This document shows, one piece after another, positions 43,962 to 54,362 of a DNA stretch of 64,000 nucleotides. Below the pieces are notes generated by a model. That model made no database searches. It saw only the letters and a list, made by a program, of their open reading frames with translations, and was not told the origin of the DNA. A program made the position numbers and the translations under genes. How positions within the stretch are numbered: position 1 is the first letter of the stretch; each line of letters begins with the position of its first letter. Source of the DNA: Acidobacteriota bacterium (GTDB taxonomy: Bacteria; Acidobacteriota; Terriglobia; Bryobacterales; UBA6623); assembly GCA_016125275.1 (NCBI GenBank), contig WGMB01000015.1, positions 204,770-268,769 of the forward strand. The letters run 5' to 3'.

Positions 43962-45566
43962 TCAGTTCTTCAGGCAGCGCTGGATGGTTTCCAGCAGGTC
44001 GGCGGGATCGAACGGCTTGGTGAGGTAGCCGGAGGCTCCCGCCATCTTGCCGCGAATGCGGTCAAAGAAGCCGTCCTTGCCTGACAGCATCAGAACCGGA
44101 ATCGAAGCCGTGGCGGCGTTGCCGGTGATGATGCGGGACACCTGGTAGCCGTCCATCCGCGGCATCGTGATGTCGAGCAAGATCAGCGACGGCGTCTCGT
44201 CGTCCAGGCGGGCCAGAGCCTGCAACCCGTCCTCGGCCAGCACCACACGGTAGAGCTGGGATTCGAGCACCCCGGCGATCATCTTCTGGACGGTTTTGCT
44301 GTCGTCCACGGCCAGAATCAGGGGCCGAGCCTTCAGCCGCTCGTACTGCCGCTGCAGCTCGGCGTGCTCGGGTTGCAGCCGGCAGGCCTCCCGCAGACGA
44401 GGCAGCGCGTCGTTGGACTGCTTCAGGTTCAGATAGGCCAGCGCCAGGCCCAAGTTGGCCTCGAAGCTCTGCCCGGCCTCGAGCTCTTTGCGAAAGCGCT
44501 CCACGGCGGCCAGCATGACCGTGCGGTCGACCTGGTCATTGCGCGAGATCGCGTCGAGCTGGGAGATGTCGCTGACGGCCCGGCAGAAGCCGCAGACCCC
44601 GTTTTCGAGCGAGCGCTTGCCGCACAGCAGGCAGGTCTCAGTGGAGATGGGCCGTACGCCGCCCAAGCGCTGGACGGCGTCGACCACCGCCTCGTCTGCC
44701 CTGTGGGCGTGGACCTTCGCGGGCTCCTCCCGGGCCGGGGCGACGGCCGCTCCCGAGCCCACGCCGAAGGATTCCGGCTTGGCGGATTCGTCCTGTCGCG
44801 GGGTCGCCTCCGGGCCCCCTGATTCTCGCGACGGGCTCTCCTCCACGACGGTGGAGACGGCTGCGATCAATTCCTCGGCCGCTTCCTGCTGCTGCTCGGG
44901 CTCGCGATGAGCTTCATCCTCGCGAACCGGCTCCGTCGCGGGCTCCTCCCGGCTCTCCTCGGGCGGAGCGCTCGCACGGCCCGCGCCGGCGAACAGAGCT
45001 CGAATCGGGTCGTCCTCCTCCGCCGAATGCCGCGAGGGCCGGGCGGGGGGCGGCAGAGACGTCTCGGCAGGGCGCTTCTCCACCAGCGTCGGACGCGGCG
45101 CCGGCGACGGGCTCGCAGCCGGTTCGACCTTGGCCGCAGCGGGCGGCGCGGCCTCCGGCGCAACAGTGTTCTCCGCGCGAGCGGCGGGCGCCGGACCAGA
45201 CTCCTCACCCTCGGCCGATTCCACGGTCAGCGGAGGCTTCTTTGGGGGCGCGGGCTCGGCCGCTCCAGGGGCGGAAGCGGGCGGGGCCGGCCGTAAGCGT
45301 TGCAGCCACTGCTGCGCCTTCTCGTTCGACGGATTCAGCTCGAGTACGCGGTCGAGGGCGGCCAGCGCCTCCCTCCGGTTGCGGGCGACCGAGGCGGACC
45401 ACATCCAAACCAGCTCATTGTGCGGATCGTTCTCCGCCGCCTGCGCCAGAATCTCCCGGGCGCGCTCCTTGTCTCCGGCGCGGAAGGCGACCACGCCCTC
45501 CTTGAGAAGCACGGCCGCTTGGCGCGGATCCCGAATGTCTTCGTCCACCTTCTCCTGCGGTAACAC
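43962..45566 (-). CDS. TPR / zinc-ribbon / response-regulator receiver protein
   Basis: I choose the GTG at 45566 (534 residues), since GAGGGG lies 8 bases upstream; a TTG at 45620 is the alternative. The N-terminal ~80 residues are TPR-like (LLKEGVVAFRAGDKERAREIL). A ~210-residue Pro/Ala/Glu-rich disordered stretch follows (about 92-300). A zinc ribbon comes next with C312, C315, C325 and C328, then another TPR-like helix pair (FEANLGLALAYLNLK). The C-terminal receiver (about 415-534) has phospho-acceptor D465 in LILLDITMP and K517 in YLTKPF. There is no output domain after the receiver. Such PilG/CheY-like proteins are often scaffolds in twitching or gliding systems. No kinase is adjacent. 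Confidence 0.85.
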   Translation of the reverse strand: MLPQEKVDEDIRDPRQAAVLLKEGVVAFRAGDKERAREILAQAAENDPHNELVWMWSASVARNRREALAALDRVLELNPSNEKAQQWLQRLRPAPPASAPGAAEPAPPKKPPLTVESAEGEESGPAPAARAENTVAPEAAPPAAAKVEPAASPSPAPRPTLVEKRPAETSLPPPARPSRHSAEEDDPIRALFAGAGRASAPPEESREEPATEPVREDEAHREPEQQQEAAEELIAAVSTVVEESPSRESGGPEATPRQDESAKPESFGVGSGAAVAPAREEPAKVHAHRADEAVVDAVQRLGGVRPISTETCLLCGKRSLENGVCGFCRAVSDISQLDAISRNDQVDRTVMLAAVERFRKELEAGQSFEANLGLALAYLNLKQSNDALPRLREACRLQPEHAELQRQYERLKARPLILAVDDSKTVQKMIAGVLESQLYRVVLAEDGLQALARLDDETPSLILLDITMPRMDGYQVSRIITGNAATASIPVLMLSGKDGFFDRIRGKMAGASGYLTKPFDPADLLETIQRCLKN

Positions 45567-45929
45567 TGTGGGTCCCCTCGAACCGACTGACTCACGCCTG
45601 GGCGCACGGGTCCGCGCCAAGCAGCGCTAGTCCGAGCTGTTCGCTCACTATTGTGGGCACAGGCCGCGCAACGCGAAACAGGGGGTTGTGGGGATCTTCC
45701 CTCCGAAGTTTGGCCTAGAACAGCGGTCCGGTCCCCGACAGAACCGAAGGGGGCAAACCCCCAGGCGAAGGCTATGTCCCTTAATCGAATGGAGATCCGT
45801 CTACGCAAAAACGCCGGTTCGGGCTCCGCGATTCACCCCACGGCGCAACCTTCGCCCGGCCGCATCCGTCTGTGTGGTTGAGGACGCAGCCTGCGCTACC
45901 ATCAGGTCTACCGTCGTCGAGAGCCTCTC
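45567..45929. other. 363-bp divergent intergenic region with GC-rich hairpins
   Basis: No gene is supported. It must carry the promoters of both flanking genes. A perfect hairpin GGGGG-CAAA-CCCCC lies at 45749-45762, and the same CCCCC arm could pair instead with GGGGGTT at 45681-45687, so alternative folds are possible. The segment about 45660-45785 might encode a structured RNA, but I could not match it to a known class. Confidence 0.3.
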
Positions 45930-46736
45930 ATGGATCAGCCGCACGTGGATCAGTCGAACCAACCGCCCGTCGCCGGGGAACCGTCCGGCCCGCCGGAAGA
46001 GTTTCACAACCTCGAGGAGCAGAACCGCCAGCGCAGCTTCAAGGAGATCATGCGGCAACCGGTTTCGGTGGCCGTGCTGTCCCTGACGCTGGGCGTGGCC
46101 GGATTGGTCGGCTACCTCGAGCGAGGAAGCTTCCAGGCCGACCTTCAGCCGCCCAAGGTGACCTATGAGCTGCTGCCCAACGAGGGCATCACCGAAGGCG
46201 TGCCGATCGCCATCAAGCTCAACGAAGTCGCCGTGTTCAAGATCGACGACCCGATGCAGGGCGGCGCCGCCAATCGCGCCAAGGAAGTCGTCGCCGCCAT
46301 CGAGGAGGCGATCAACGAGCTGGTGGAGAACCCCGGCCGGATCGTCACCCTCGACGTGGAGTCCGCCAAGCTGCCCTCGATCGTGCAGAAGAACATCGAC
46401 GAGACCGAGCAGCGGATGCTGATCCAAGTGACCGAGGGCGACGTGAAGCTCTCCGGCCAGGACGACCCCAAATGGGTCGCCCGCATGTGGGCCGAGCGCG
46501 TGACCGACGCCTTCAAGCTGTTCATCTTCGGCGAGGCCCCGCGCTTCACCGAATCGACGGACTTCGGCGAAGCTCTGACGACGATGTATCTGCGGGCCCG
46601 CGAGCAGAAGCGAGGCGTCTCCAAGGGCTCCCTCGAGGACGCCTACGAGTCTCTGACGGACATGCAGAAGAGCTCTCTGCTGAGCTTCCCGCCGCCGGAA
46701 GAGCCGCCCCCGGGCACGCCCGGCGCCAAGCCCTGA
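45930..46736 (+). CDS. Membrane-anchored protein with a periplasmic domain like that of MscS-type channels
   Basis: A 268-residue protein: a polar N-terminal ~40 residues, one transmembrane helix (about 45-63, PVSVAVLSLTLGVAGLVGYL) and a soluble domain. That domain reads VPIAIKLNEVAVFKIDD, then RAKEVVAAIEEAINEL, RIVTLDVESAKLPSIV and LIQVTEGDVKLSGQDDPKWVARMWAERV. This order of strands and helices is what I know from the N-terminal periplasmic domain of some MscS-like channels in cyanobacteria, but here no channel follows. The C-terminus is Pro-rich (PPPEEPPPGTPG). It could be a stand-alone sensor. Function unknown and the similarity is from memory. Confidence 0.7.
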   Translation: MDQPHVDQSNQPPVAGEPSGPPEEFHNLEEQNRQRSFKEIMRQPVSVAVLSLTLGVAGLVGYLERGSFQADLQPPKVTYELLPNEGITEGVPIAIKLNEVAVFKIDDPMQGGAANRAKEVVAAIEEAINELVENPGRIVTLDVESAKLPSIVQKNIDETEQRMLIQVTEGDVKLSGQDDPKWVARMWAERVTDAFKLFIFGEAPRFTESTDFGEALTTMYLRAREQKRGVSKGSLEDAYESLTDMQKSSLLSFPPPEEPPPGTPGAKP

Positions 46737-46792
46737 TTCAGCCTGTATAGGCGAGATTCGACGGGAGGGTCGTTTGTGCGATCCTCTCGTCG

Positions 46793-48700
46793 ATGCGTTT
46801 TGCGCTGCTCGGCCTCGTCCTGCTGTCAGCTTGCGGCTCGGCGCCGCCGGAGCAGCCGGCGACGGACCTGCTGGTCTACGGAGCGACGCCGAGCGGAGTC
46901 GCCGCAGCCGTCAATGGCGCGCGCGAGGGACTGTCCGTCCTGCTCGTGCAGCCCGACGGCCACATCGGCGGCCTGGCTTCCGGCGGCCTCTCCAACACCG
47001 ACTTCAAGTCCTTTGAGGCCCTCGGCGGAACCTTCCGCGAATTCATGCAGGGCGTGGAGGACCACTACAAAGCCGCCCACGGGCCCGACTCGCAGCAGGT
47101 GATCGACTCCGTGCTGGGCGGCTACTACGAGCCCGGCGTCGCCCGCGCCGTCTTCGAAAAGATGCTTGCCGAAGCGGGCGTGGAAGTCCTGCTGAACCAT
47201 CGCGTTCTCCAGACTCAGGCGACGGCCGCGCAAGGGCCGCGACGCATCGAGTCCGCCGACTTCGCCAAGCCGGACGGGGGCCTCGCGCACCTCCGGGCGC
47301 GGTTTTTCATCGACGCCACCTACGAGGGCGACCTGATCGCCGCCTCCGGCGTCCCGACGCGCGTCGGCTGCGAGGCCAAGTCCGAGTACGGCGAGCCCTT
47401 GGCCTTCGACGAGGCCAACAACTACGTGCAGACCTACAACTTCCGCGTCTGCCTCACCGAAGATCCCGCCAACCGGATGCCGATCGAGAAGCCCGCCGAC
47501 TACGACCGCAGCCGCTACGCGCCCATCCTCGGCTACATCGCCGAAGGCTCGCTGAAGTCCCTCAGCCAACTGGGCGATCCCCGCGCCTACGTGCTCAAGG
47601 TGCGCCGCATCCCCAACGCCAAGGCCGACTTCAACGACAACTTCCACACCCCCATCAGCCTCTCCATCGAGAACGTCAATCACCCCTGGCCGACCGGCGG
47701 CCCGCAGGTCCGCCAGGAGATCTTCGACCACTACAAGAGCTATTCGCTGGGCCTGTTCTGGTTCCTCGCCAATGACGAGGAGCTGCCCGCCGACTGGCGC
47801 GAGGAGATGAGCCGCTGGGGACTGCCCCGCGACGAGTACGCCGACAGCGGACACTGGACCCCGGCGCTGTATGTCCGCGAGGGCCGCCGCATGGTCGGCC
47901 GCCGCGTGTTCACCCAGAACGATGTGGCGCAGGCGCCCGGCGACGCCCGCGCCGTCCTGCAGCCCGATTCGGTAGCCATCGGCGACTACTCGCTCAACTG
48001 CCACGGGGTCTGGGCGCCGTCGCCCACCGAGCCCCAGATCGGGCATTTCGGCGTCAGCATCCCGCCGTTCCAGGTCCCCTACGGCGTGATGGTTCCCCCG
48101 GAGGTCGAGAATCTGCTGGCGCCCGTGCCCGTGTCGGCCAGCCACGTGGGATTTTCAGCCATCCGGATGGAGCCGGTATGGACGGCCTTGGGACAGGCCT
48201 CCGGATTGGGCGCCGCGCAGGCGTTGCGCCAGGGCCTCGCGGCGGCCAACGTCGACGTGACGGCCCTGCAACTGCGCCTGCATGAGCTGGGCGCGATGAC
48301 GATCTACGCTTCGGATTTGGCCGCGGAGCGCACCATCCCCCGCCCCGCCTGGGACCCCGCCGGCGGCGCCTTCCAGGCCCGCGTCCAACAGCCCGGCGAG
48401 GCCTCTGACCTCTTCCGCGCCGCCCAGTTCTTGGGCACGAAGGGCTTTTTCCACGGCCTCACGGCGGCTGACGCGCCGGCCGAGCCCGAATCCCAGGGCC
48501 GCTCGACCGGCCAGTGGGGCTTGCGCCGCCCCCGCCACCAGGTCGAGCCCGATCGGCCGCTCGACCCCGCCCTGGCCGCGCGCTGGCGGGAGCTCGCGCG
48601 GACCGCGCTGGGCGTGGAGGTCGACGACCTCGGCTCTTCCACCCGCGGCGAAGCGCTGGTCGCCATCTTCCACGCTTGGCTCGCCCAGCGGCGGCCCTGA
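46793..48700 (+). CDS. FAD-dependent oxidoreductase, lipoprotein
   Basis: A 635-residue protein with lipoprotein signal (FALLGLVLLSAC, Cys15 approx.). The FAD-binding Rossmann start is DLLVYGATPSGVAAAVNGAREG, followed by GGLASGGLSNTDF, typical of the FAD_oxidored family (PF12831). Further family text: FFIDATYEGDLIAASGV and EVENLLAPVPVSASHVGFSAIRMEP with QASGLGAAQAL. Such exported enzymes are common in Acidobacteria and Planctomycetes and probably oxidise sugars or related compounds at the cell surface; specific substrates are not known. It is followed by the BlaI gene after an 80-bp regulatory region. Confidence 0.87.
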   Translation: MRFALLGLVLLSACGSAPPEQPATDLLVYGATPSGVAAAVNGAREGLSVLLVQPDGHIGGLASGGLSNTDFKSFEALGGTFREFMQGVEDHYKAAHGPDSQQVIDSVLGGYYEPGVARAVFEKMLAEAGVEVLLNHRVLQTQATAAQGPRRIESADFAKPDGGLAHLRARFFIDATYEGDLIAASGVPTRVGCEAKSEYGEPLAFDEANNYVQTYNFRVCLTEDPANRMPIEKPADYDRSRYAPILGYIAEGSLKSLSQLGDPRAYVLKVRRIPNAKADFNDNFHTPISLSIENVNHPWPTGGPQVRQEIFDHYKSYSLGLFWFLANDEELPADWREEMSRWGLPRDEYADSGHWTPALYVREGRRMVGRRVFTQNDVAQAPGDARAVLQPDSVAIGDYSLNCHGVWAPSPTEPQIGHFGVSIPPFQVPYGVMVPPEVENLLAPVPVSASHVGFSAIRMEPVWTALGQASGLGAAQALRQGLAAANVDVTALQLRLHELGAMTIYASDLAAERTIPRPAWDPAGGAFQARVQQPGEASDLFRAAQFLGTKGFFHGLTAADAPAEPESQGRSTGQWGLRRPRHQVEPDRPLDPALAARWRELARTALGVEVDDLGSSTRGEALVAIFHAWLAQRRP

Positions 48701-48720
48701 CGCTCCCCCAAAGTTTCTTC

Positions 48721-48750
48721 TTGACAGGCCCCGACCGTCACCGTTACGAT
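48721..48750 (+). promoter_or_regulatory. Sigma70-type promoter of the blaI-M56 operon
   Basis: A perfect -35 TTGACA (48721-48726), an 18-bp spacer and -10 TACGAT (48745-48750) precede the BlaI-type gene. The -10 is inside the first operator. Confidence 0.7.
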
Positions 48751-48773
48751 CTGTAGCGTTACATGATGTAACG
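48742..48773. promoter_or_regulatory. Two overlapping BlaI-type operators
   Basis: Operator 2 (48757-48773) is a perfect 17-bp palindrome CGTTACATGATGTAACG, matching the TACA-N-TGTA core recognised by BlaI/MecI/CopY repressors. Operator 1 (48742-48758), CGTTACGATCTGTAGCG, is an imperfect copy centred 15 bp upstream and covering the -10 box. The repressor encoded directly downstream should bind here and autoregulate the operon. Confidence 0.75.
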
Positions 48774-48780
48774 TTTACCG

Positions 48781-49176
48781 ATGAGCGATCCCAAACCAAT
48801 CAGCGCCCTGGAACAAAGGGCCATGGACTCGATCTGGGCTCGCGGCTCCGCGACGGCCGAAGAGGTTCGGCGGTCGCTCGAGCCCGAGCACAAACTCAAG
48901 GACTCGACCGTGCGCACCATCTTGCGACGGCTCGAGGAGAAGGGCTACCTGGACCACGAAACCGAAGGGCGGGTTTTCCGCTATCGGCCGGTCCGGGCCC
49001 GCAAGCAGGCGGCCATCGACGCGGTGCGCCGCGTGATCGACGCCTTTTGCCGCGGCTCCGCCGAAGAGCTCGTCGCCGGCATGGTCGAAAACGAAGTCAT
49101 CGAGCCCGACGAGCTGCGTCGTCTGCTCGATCGCCTGAAGGAAGCAAAGCAATCCGAAGAGAGGGCCCAGTCATGA
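48781..49176 (+). CDS. BlaI/MecI/CopY-family repressor
   Basis: A 131-residue winged-helix protein: SALEQRAMDSIWARGSATAEEVRRSL, then KDSTVRTILRRLEEKGYLDHETEGRVFRYRP, the full DNA-binding domain, and a C-terminal dimerisation helix pair. In this family a membrane M56 peptidase (BlaR1-like) usually triggers cleavage of the repressor. That partner is encoded immediately downstream, overlapping by 4 bp (ATGA). Two operators overlap its own promoter. No beta-lactamase gene is near, so the regulon is probably general envelope stress rather than resistance. Confidence 0.93.
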   Translation: MSDPKPISALEQRAMDSIWARGSATAEEVRRSLEPEHKLKDSTVRTILRRLEEKGYLDHETEGRVFRYRPVRARKQAAIDAVRRVIDAFCRGSAEELVAGMVENEVIEPDELRRLLDRLKEAKQSEERAQS

Positions 49177-50765
49177 TCGAAATGGAGAGCATGCAAGCGG
49201 CGGCCGTCGCCGTGACGAACAATCTTTGGAGGGCGTCGATCCAGTCGCTCCTCCTGGCCGCGCTCTGCGGCGCCGGCCTGTGGGCTTTCCGCGCGAAGGC
49301 GCCGGCCCTTCGACATGCTGTATGGAGCTTGGCCGCGGCGATCATGCTGCTCTCGCTGGGCTCCGGCGTACGGGTCCCCGCGACCGGCATTGACCTGCCC
49401 GTCAGCCAGACCATCTACATGGTCGTGACGGCGGGCGGCGGAGCCCCGCAGGCTCTGCCGGTGGCGCCGTCGGAAGCCTGGCGGCTCTGGCTGGGAGGCG
49501 TCTGGCTGGCGGGCTTGGCTTGGTTCCTGTTGCGCTGGGCGCTCGGCGCCCTGTGGCTGCGGCGCCTGCTGACGTCGGCCACGCCGCTGGAGGCTCCGCT
49601 CGCCGCCGGCGCCCGCTGGTTGGAGAGTTCCGCCGTTCGGACGCCGCTCGTGGTCGGCCGGCTGCGGCCCGCCGTGCTGCTCCCCGCCGGCTGGCGCGAG
49701 TGGAGCGAGTCCAAGCGCGCGGCGGTCGTTTCGCACGAGACCGCGCACATCCGGCGCGGGGACCCCGCCGTCATGGCCCTGGCGGCGCTGAACAAAGCCG
49801 TCTTTTGGTTCCACCCGCTGGCTTGGTGGCTCGAACGGCAAATCGTGTCCGAGGCCGAGCTCGCCTGTGACGACGAGGCTTCCTTGGCTCTGGGAGACCG
49901 TCGCGAGTACGCCCAAGCCTTGCTGGAGGTGGCCGCCGGCATGGGCGCCCATTCCCGGCGATTCCTTTCCGCAGCAGTCGCCATGGCCGGCGCCGCCCCT
50001 GTGGCTCGTCGCGTCGACCGGATGCTGGCCGGCGGTCCGCAACGCGGCGGAGTCCTGCCCAGAGTGCAGTGGGCGGCGTTGTCCGCCGTCGTCTTCTGCG
50101 GCTTCGCGCTCACGTTCTACGTCCGGCCGACGCTGGCGCAATCCGGCGGAACCGCCGTGGAGGGCGTGATCAGCGACCCCAGCGGAGCCCGCGTCCCCGG
50201 CGCTCAGGTCCTGCTGCTGGACGAGAACAGCGAAGCCGTCGCCAAGACCGCCAGCGGCTCCGACGGCAGCTACCGGCTCGCGCCCAGCGGCGCCGGCCCC
50301 TACACCCTGCTGGTCCTCGGCGACGGCTTCGCGCCGTACCGCAAGAGCCGCATCACGGTCGTCGCGGGAGCCACGGCCACCGAAGCGGTCACGTTGGACG
50401 TGGCGGGCGTGGAAGAAATCATCACCGTGGGGCCGAGGGTCGCGCAGTCGGGCCCGGGAGGCCGGCCAACCCGGATTCGCGTCGGCGGCGCCGTCCAGAG
50501 GTCCAGACTCCTCAAGCAAGTCCAACCGGCCTACCCGCCGGAGGCCCGCGCCGAGAGAGTCCACGGAACCGTCATGCTGGACGCGGTGATCGACGAGCAG
50601 GGCGTACCGACCGAGCTCCTCGCCGAACCCAACGGCGTCGACGCCCGGCTGGTGAAATCAGCCATCGAGGCCGTCCGGCAGTGGCGCTACAAGCCGACGC
50701 TGCTCAACGGCAATCCCATCGAGGTCCAAACCAAGGTCCAGATCAACTTCACCTTGTCGCAGTAG
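49173..50765 (+). CDS. BlaR1-like M56 membrane peptidase fused to CarboxypepD-regulatory and TonB C-terminal domains
   Basis: I choose the ATG at 49173, coupled to the BlaI stop; this gives 530 residues. Residues 1-320 are an M56 peptidase: helices at about 22-40, 48-66, 105-127 and 300-318, and zinc site H188-E189-T190-A191-H192 with the third ligand Glu in SEAELACDDEA. Residues ~328-412 form a carboxypeptidase-regulatory-like beta-sandwich (VEGVISDPSGARVPGAQVLLLD). Residues ~445-530 are a TonB C-terminal domain (VQPAYPPEARAERVHGTVMLDAVID). Instead of a penicillin-binding sensor the periplasmic part has a TonB-type domain, so it may sense or energise an outer-membrane receptor and signal to BlaI. 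Confidence 0.9.
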   Translation: MIEMESMQAAAVAVTNNLWRASIQSLLLAALCGAGLWAFRAKAPALRHAVWSLAAAIMLLSLGSGVRVPATGIDLPVSQTIYMVVTAGGGAPQALPVAPSEAWRLWLGGVWLAGLAWFLLRWALGALWLRRLLTSATPLEAPLAAGARWLESSAVRTPLVVGRLRPAVLLPAGWREWSESKRAAVVSHETAHIRRGDPAVMALAALNKAVFWFHPLAWWLERQIVSEAELACDDEASLALGDRREYAQALLEVAAGMGAHSRRFLSAAVAMAGAAPVARRVDRMLAGGPQRGGVLPRVQWAALSAVVFCGFALTFYVRPTLAQSGGTAVEGVISDPSGARVPGAQVLLLDENSEAVAKTASGSDGSYRLAPSGAGPYTLLVLGDGFAPYRKSRITVVAGATATEAVTLDVAGVEEIITVGPRVAQSGPGGRPTRIRVGGAVQRSRLLKQVQPAYPPEARAERVHGTVMLDAVIDEQGVPTELLAEPNGVDARLVKSAIEAVRQWRYKPTLLNGNPIEVQTKVQINFTLSQ

Positions 50766-50783
50766 CGAGCGAACCAGGTTCCC

Positions 50784-50820
50784 GGGGAGCGCTGATTTCG
50801 CTACGATCACAGCGCTCCCC
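50784..50820. promoter_or_regulatory. 10-bp perfect inverted repeat abutting a start codon
   Basis: GGGGAGCGCT (50784-50793) and AGCGCTCCCC (50811-50820) are perfectly complementary; the ATG of the next gene begins at 50821. The 17-base loop contains TACGAT (50802-50807), the -10 hexamer used by two other promoters here. It may be an operator or an mRNA hairpin; there is no T run, so a terminator is less likely. Confidence 0.45.
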
Positions 50821-52326
50821 ATGAACCGCCGCCGATTCGCCCAAGCCCTCGGCGGGAGCCTGCTGACTCCCGCCCTCTTCCCCGCCCCAGCCCCGGCCGC
50901 GCCCGGTCCCATCGCCCTCGGCGACCGCCGCGAGCTGCTGATCGATGATTTTCTGATCGAGCGCTTCGAGGGCGACTGCCGCCTGCGCCTGCACCATCCC
51001 GAGCGTCGCGAGATCGCCCTGGTGCATGACGAGCCCTGGGAAGGCTCCGGCAGCGGCTATCACACGATCTTCCAGGACGGCCGGCTGTACCGCATGTACT
51101 ACAAGGCCTGGAACCATACCTACGACGCCAAGGCCGCCCACCCGCTCAAGATCGCCTATGCCGAGAGCGTCGACGGCATCCATTGGCACAAGCCCGACCT
51201 CGGGTTCTTCGACTACGAGGGCTCGCGCCACAACAACATCGTCATAGACCAGGTCCACGGCGGAGAGCCGCACGACTTCAACCCGTTCTTGGACGCCAAC
51301 CCGGCCGCCCGGCCCCAAGCCCGCTACAAGGCCGTAGGCTACGGGCGCGAGCCCAAGGGGCTCTACGCCTTCGAGTCGGCGGACGGGCTGCGCTGGACCG
51401 AGATCGGCGACGGCCCCATTCTCACCACGGGCAAGTTCGACACCCAGAACACGGCCTTCTGGGACCCCAACATCGGCCGCTACCGCGCCTACATCCGCGA
51501 CTTCGACCACGACAACCGCGGCATCCGCATGGCCTTGTCAGACGACTTCGTCCACTGGTCCGAGCCGGTCTGGCTGGACTACGGCGACGCTCCCATCGAG
51601 CAGCTCTACACCAACGGAGTGCGGCCCTACTACCGTGCGCCCCACCTGTACATCGGCTTTCCGGCGCGCTACGTGGACCGCGGCTGGACCGAACCCACGC
51701 GCCGCCTGCCCGAGCAGGAGTTGCGGCGTCAGCGCGGCGCCGTCAGCGAACGCTACGGCACGGCCGTGACGGACTCCCTGCTGATGACCAGCCGCGACGG
51801 GCTGCGCTTCCACCGCTGGCCCGAAGCCTTCCTACGGCCCGGCTTGCGGACGCGCTTCAACTGGTCCTACGGCGACAACTACCTGGCCTGGCAGGCGATC
51901 GAGACCGACTCGGGGTTCGACGACGCTCCCCGCGAGCTTTCGCTGTTCGCCACCGAAAGCTACTTCACCAGCGGCGACGCCCGCTTGCGACGCTACAGCC
52001 TGCGCATCGACGGGTTCGCCTCGGCCTTCGCACCGCTCGGCGGAGGCGAGCTGGTGACCAAGCCGCTGACCTTCACAGGCGACCGGCTGCTGCTCAACTA
52101 CGCGACCTCCGCCGCCGGCTCGATCCGCGTGGAAGTGCAGGACGCCGCAGGGAGCGCTCTGCCGGGCTTCGCTCTGGCCGACGCGGTGGAGCTGTTCGGC
52201 GACGAGGTCGACGGCGCGTTCCCGTGGGCGGCCGGTCCCGACCTCGGGTCCCTGGCGGGCCGGCCGGTGCGGCTGCGGTTTGTGTTGCGCGACGCCGACC
52301 TCTACTCGTTCCACTTCGCGGCCTGA
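50821..52326 (+). CDS. Exported beta-propeller glycosidase-like protein
   Basis: A 501-residue protein with a twin-arginine signal (NRRRFAQALGGSLLTPALFPA). The body has repeating beta-strand motifs of five-bladed propeller glycosidases (GH32/43/130-like): GRLYRMYYKAWNH, IAYAESVDGIHWHKPDLG, YAFESADGLRWTEIGDG, TAFWDPNIGRYRAYIRDF and GIRMALSDDFVHWSEP. A C-terminal beta domain (about 400-500) follows. These patterns are typical of planctomycete/acidobacterial exported proteins annotated as hypothetical or glycosyl-hydrolase-like; I cannot assign catalytic residues. A bidirectional terminator separates it from groEL. Confidence 0.75.
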   Translation: MNRRRFAQALGGSLLTPALFPAPAPAAPGPIALGDRRELLIDDFLIERFEGDCRLRLHHPERREIALVHDEPWEGSGSGYHTIFQDGRLYRMYYKAWNHTYDAKAAHPLKIAYAESVDGIHWHKPDLGFFDYEGSRHNNIVIDQVHGGEPHDFNPFLDANPAARPQARYKAVGYGREPKGLYAFESADGLRWTEIGDGPILTTGKFDTQNTAFWDPNIGRYRAYIRDFDHDNRGIRMALSDDFVHWSEPVWLDYGDAPIEQLYTNGVRPYYRAPHLYIGFPARYVDRGWTEPTRRLPEQELRRQRGAVSERYGTAVTDSLLMTSRDGLRFHRWPEAFLRPGLRTRFNWSYGDNYLAWQAIETDSGFDDAPRELSLFATESYFTSGDARLRRYSLRIDGFASAFAPLGGGELVTKPLTFTGDRLLLNYATSAAGSIRVEVQDAAGSALPGFALADAVELFGDEVDGAFPWAAGPDLGSLAGRPVRLRFVLRDADLYSFHFAA

Positions 52327-52335
52327 AAACGCAGA

Positions 52336-52361
52336 ACGGGCCGGCGTCGCCGCCGGCCCGT
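52336..52361. terminator. Bidirectional terminator between the propeller gene and groEL
   Basis: A perfect 11-bp stem (52336-52346 with 52351-52361, loop tcgc) lies between two convergent genes. It is very GC-rich and is followed on the plus strand by ccgctttcc rather than a clean T run. Confidence 0.6.
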
Positions 52362-52393
52362 CCGCTTTCCCACGATCCCGAAGGATTTCAGGA

Positions 52394-54362
<1,969 letters not shown>

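Noticed and set aside
45660..45785. Possible 6S RNA
   Set aside because: Some complementary GC-rich arms are present, but the long closing stem and central bubble could not be drawn convincingly.
48781..50765. Beta-lactam resistance operon
   Set aside because: BlaI and M56 genes are present, but there is no beta-lactamase or penicillin-binding sensor domain.
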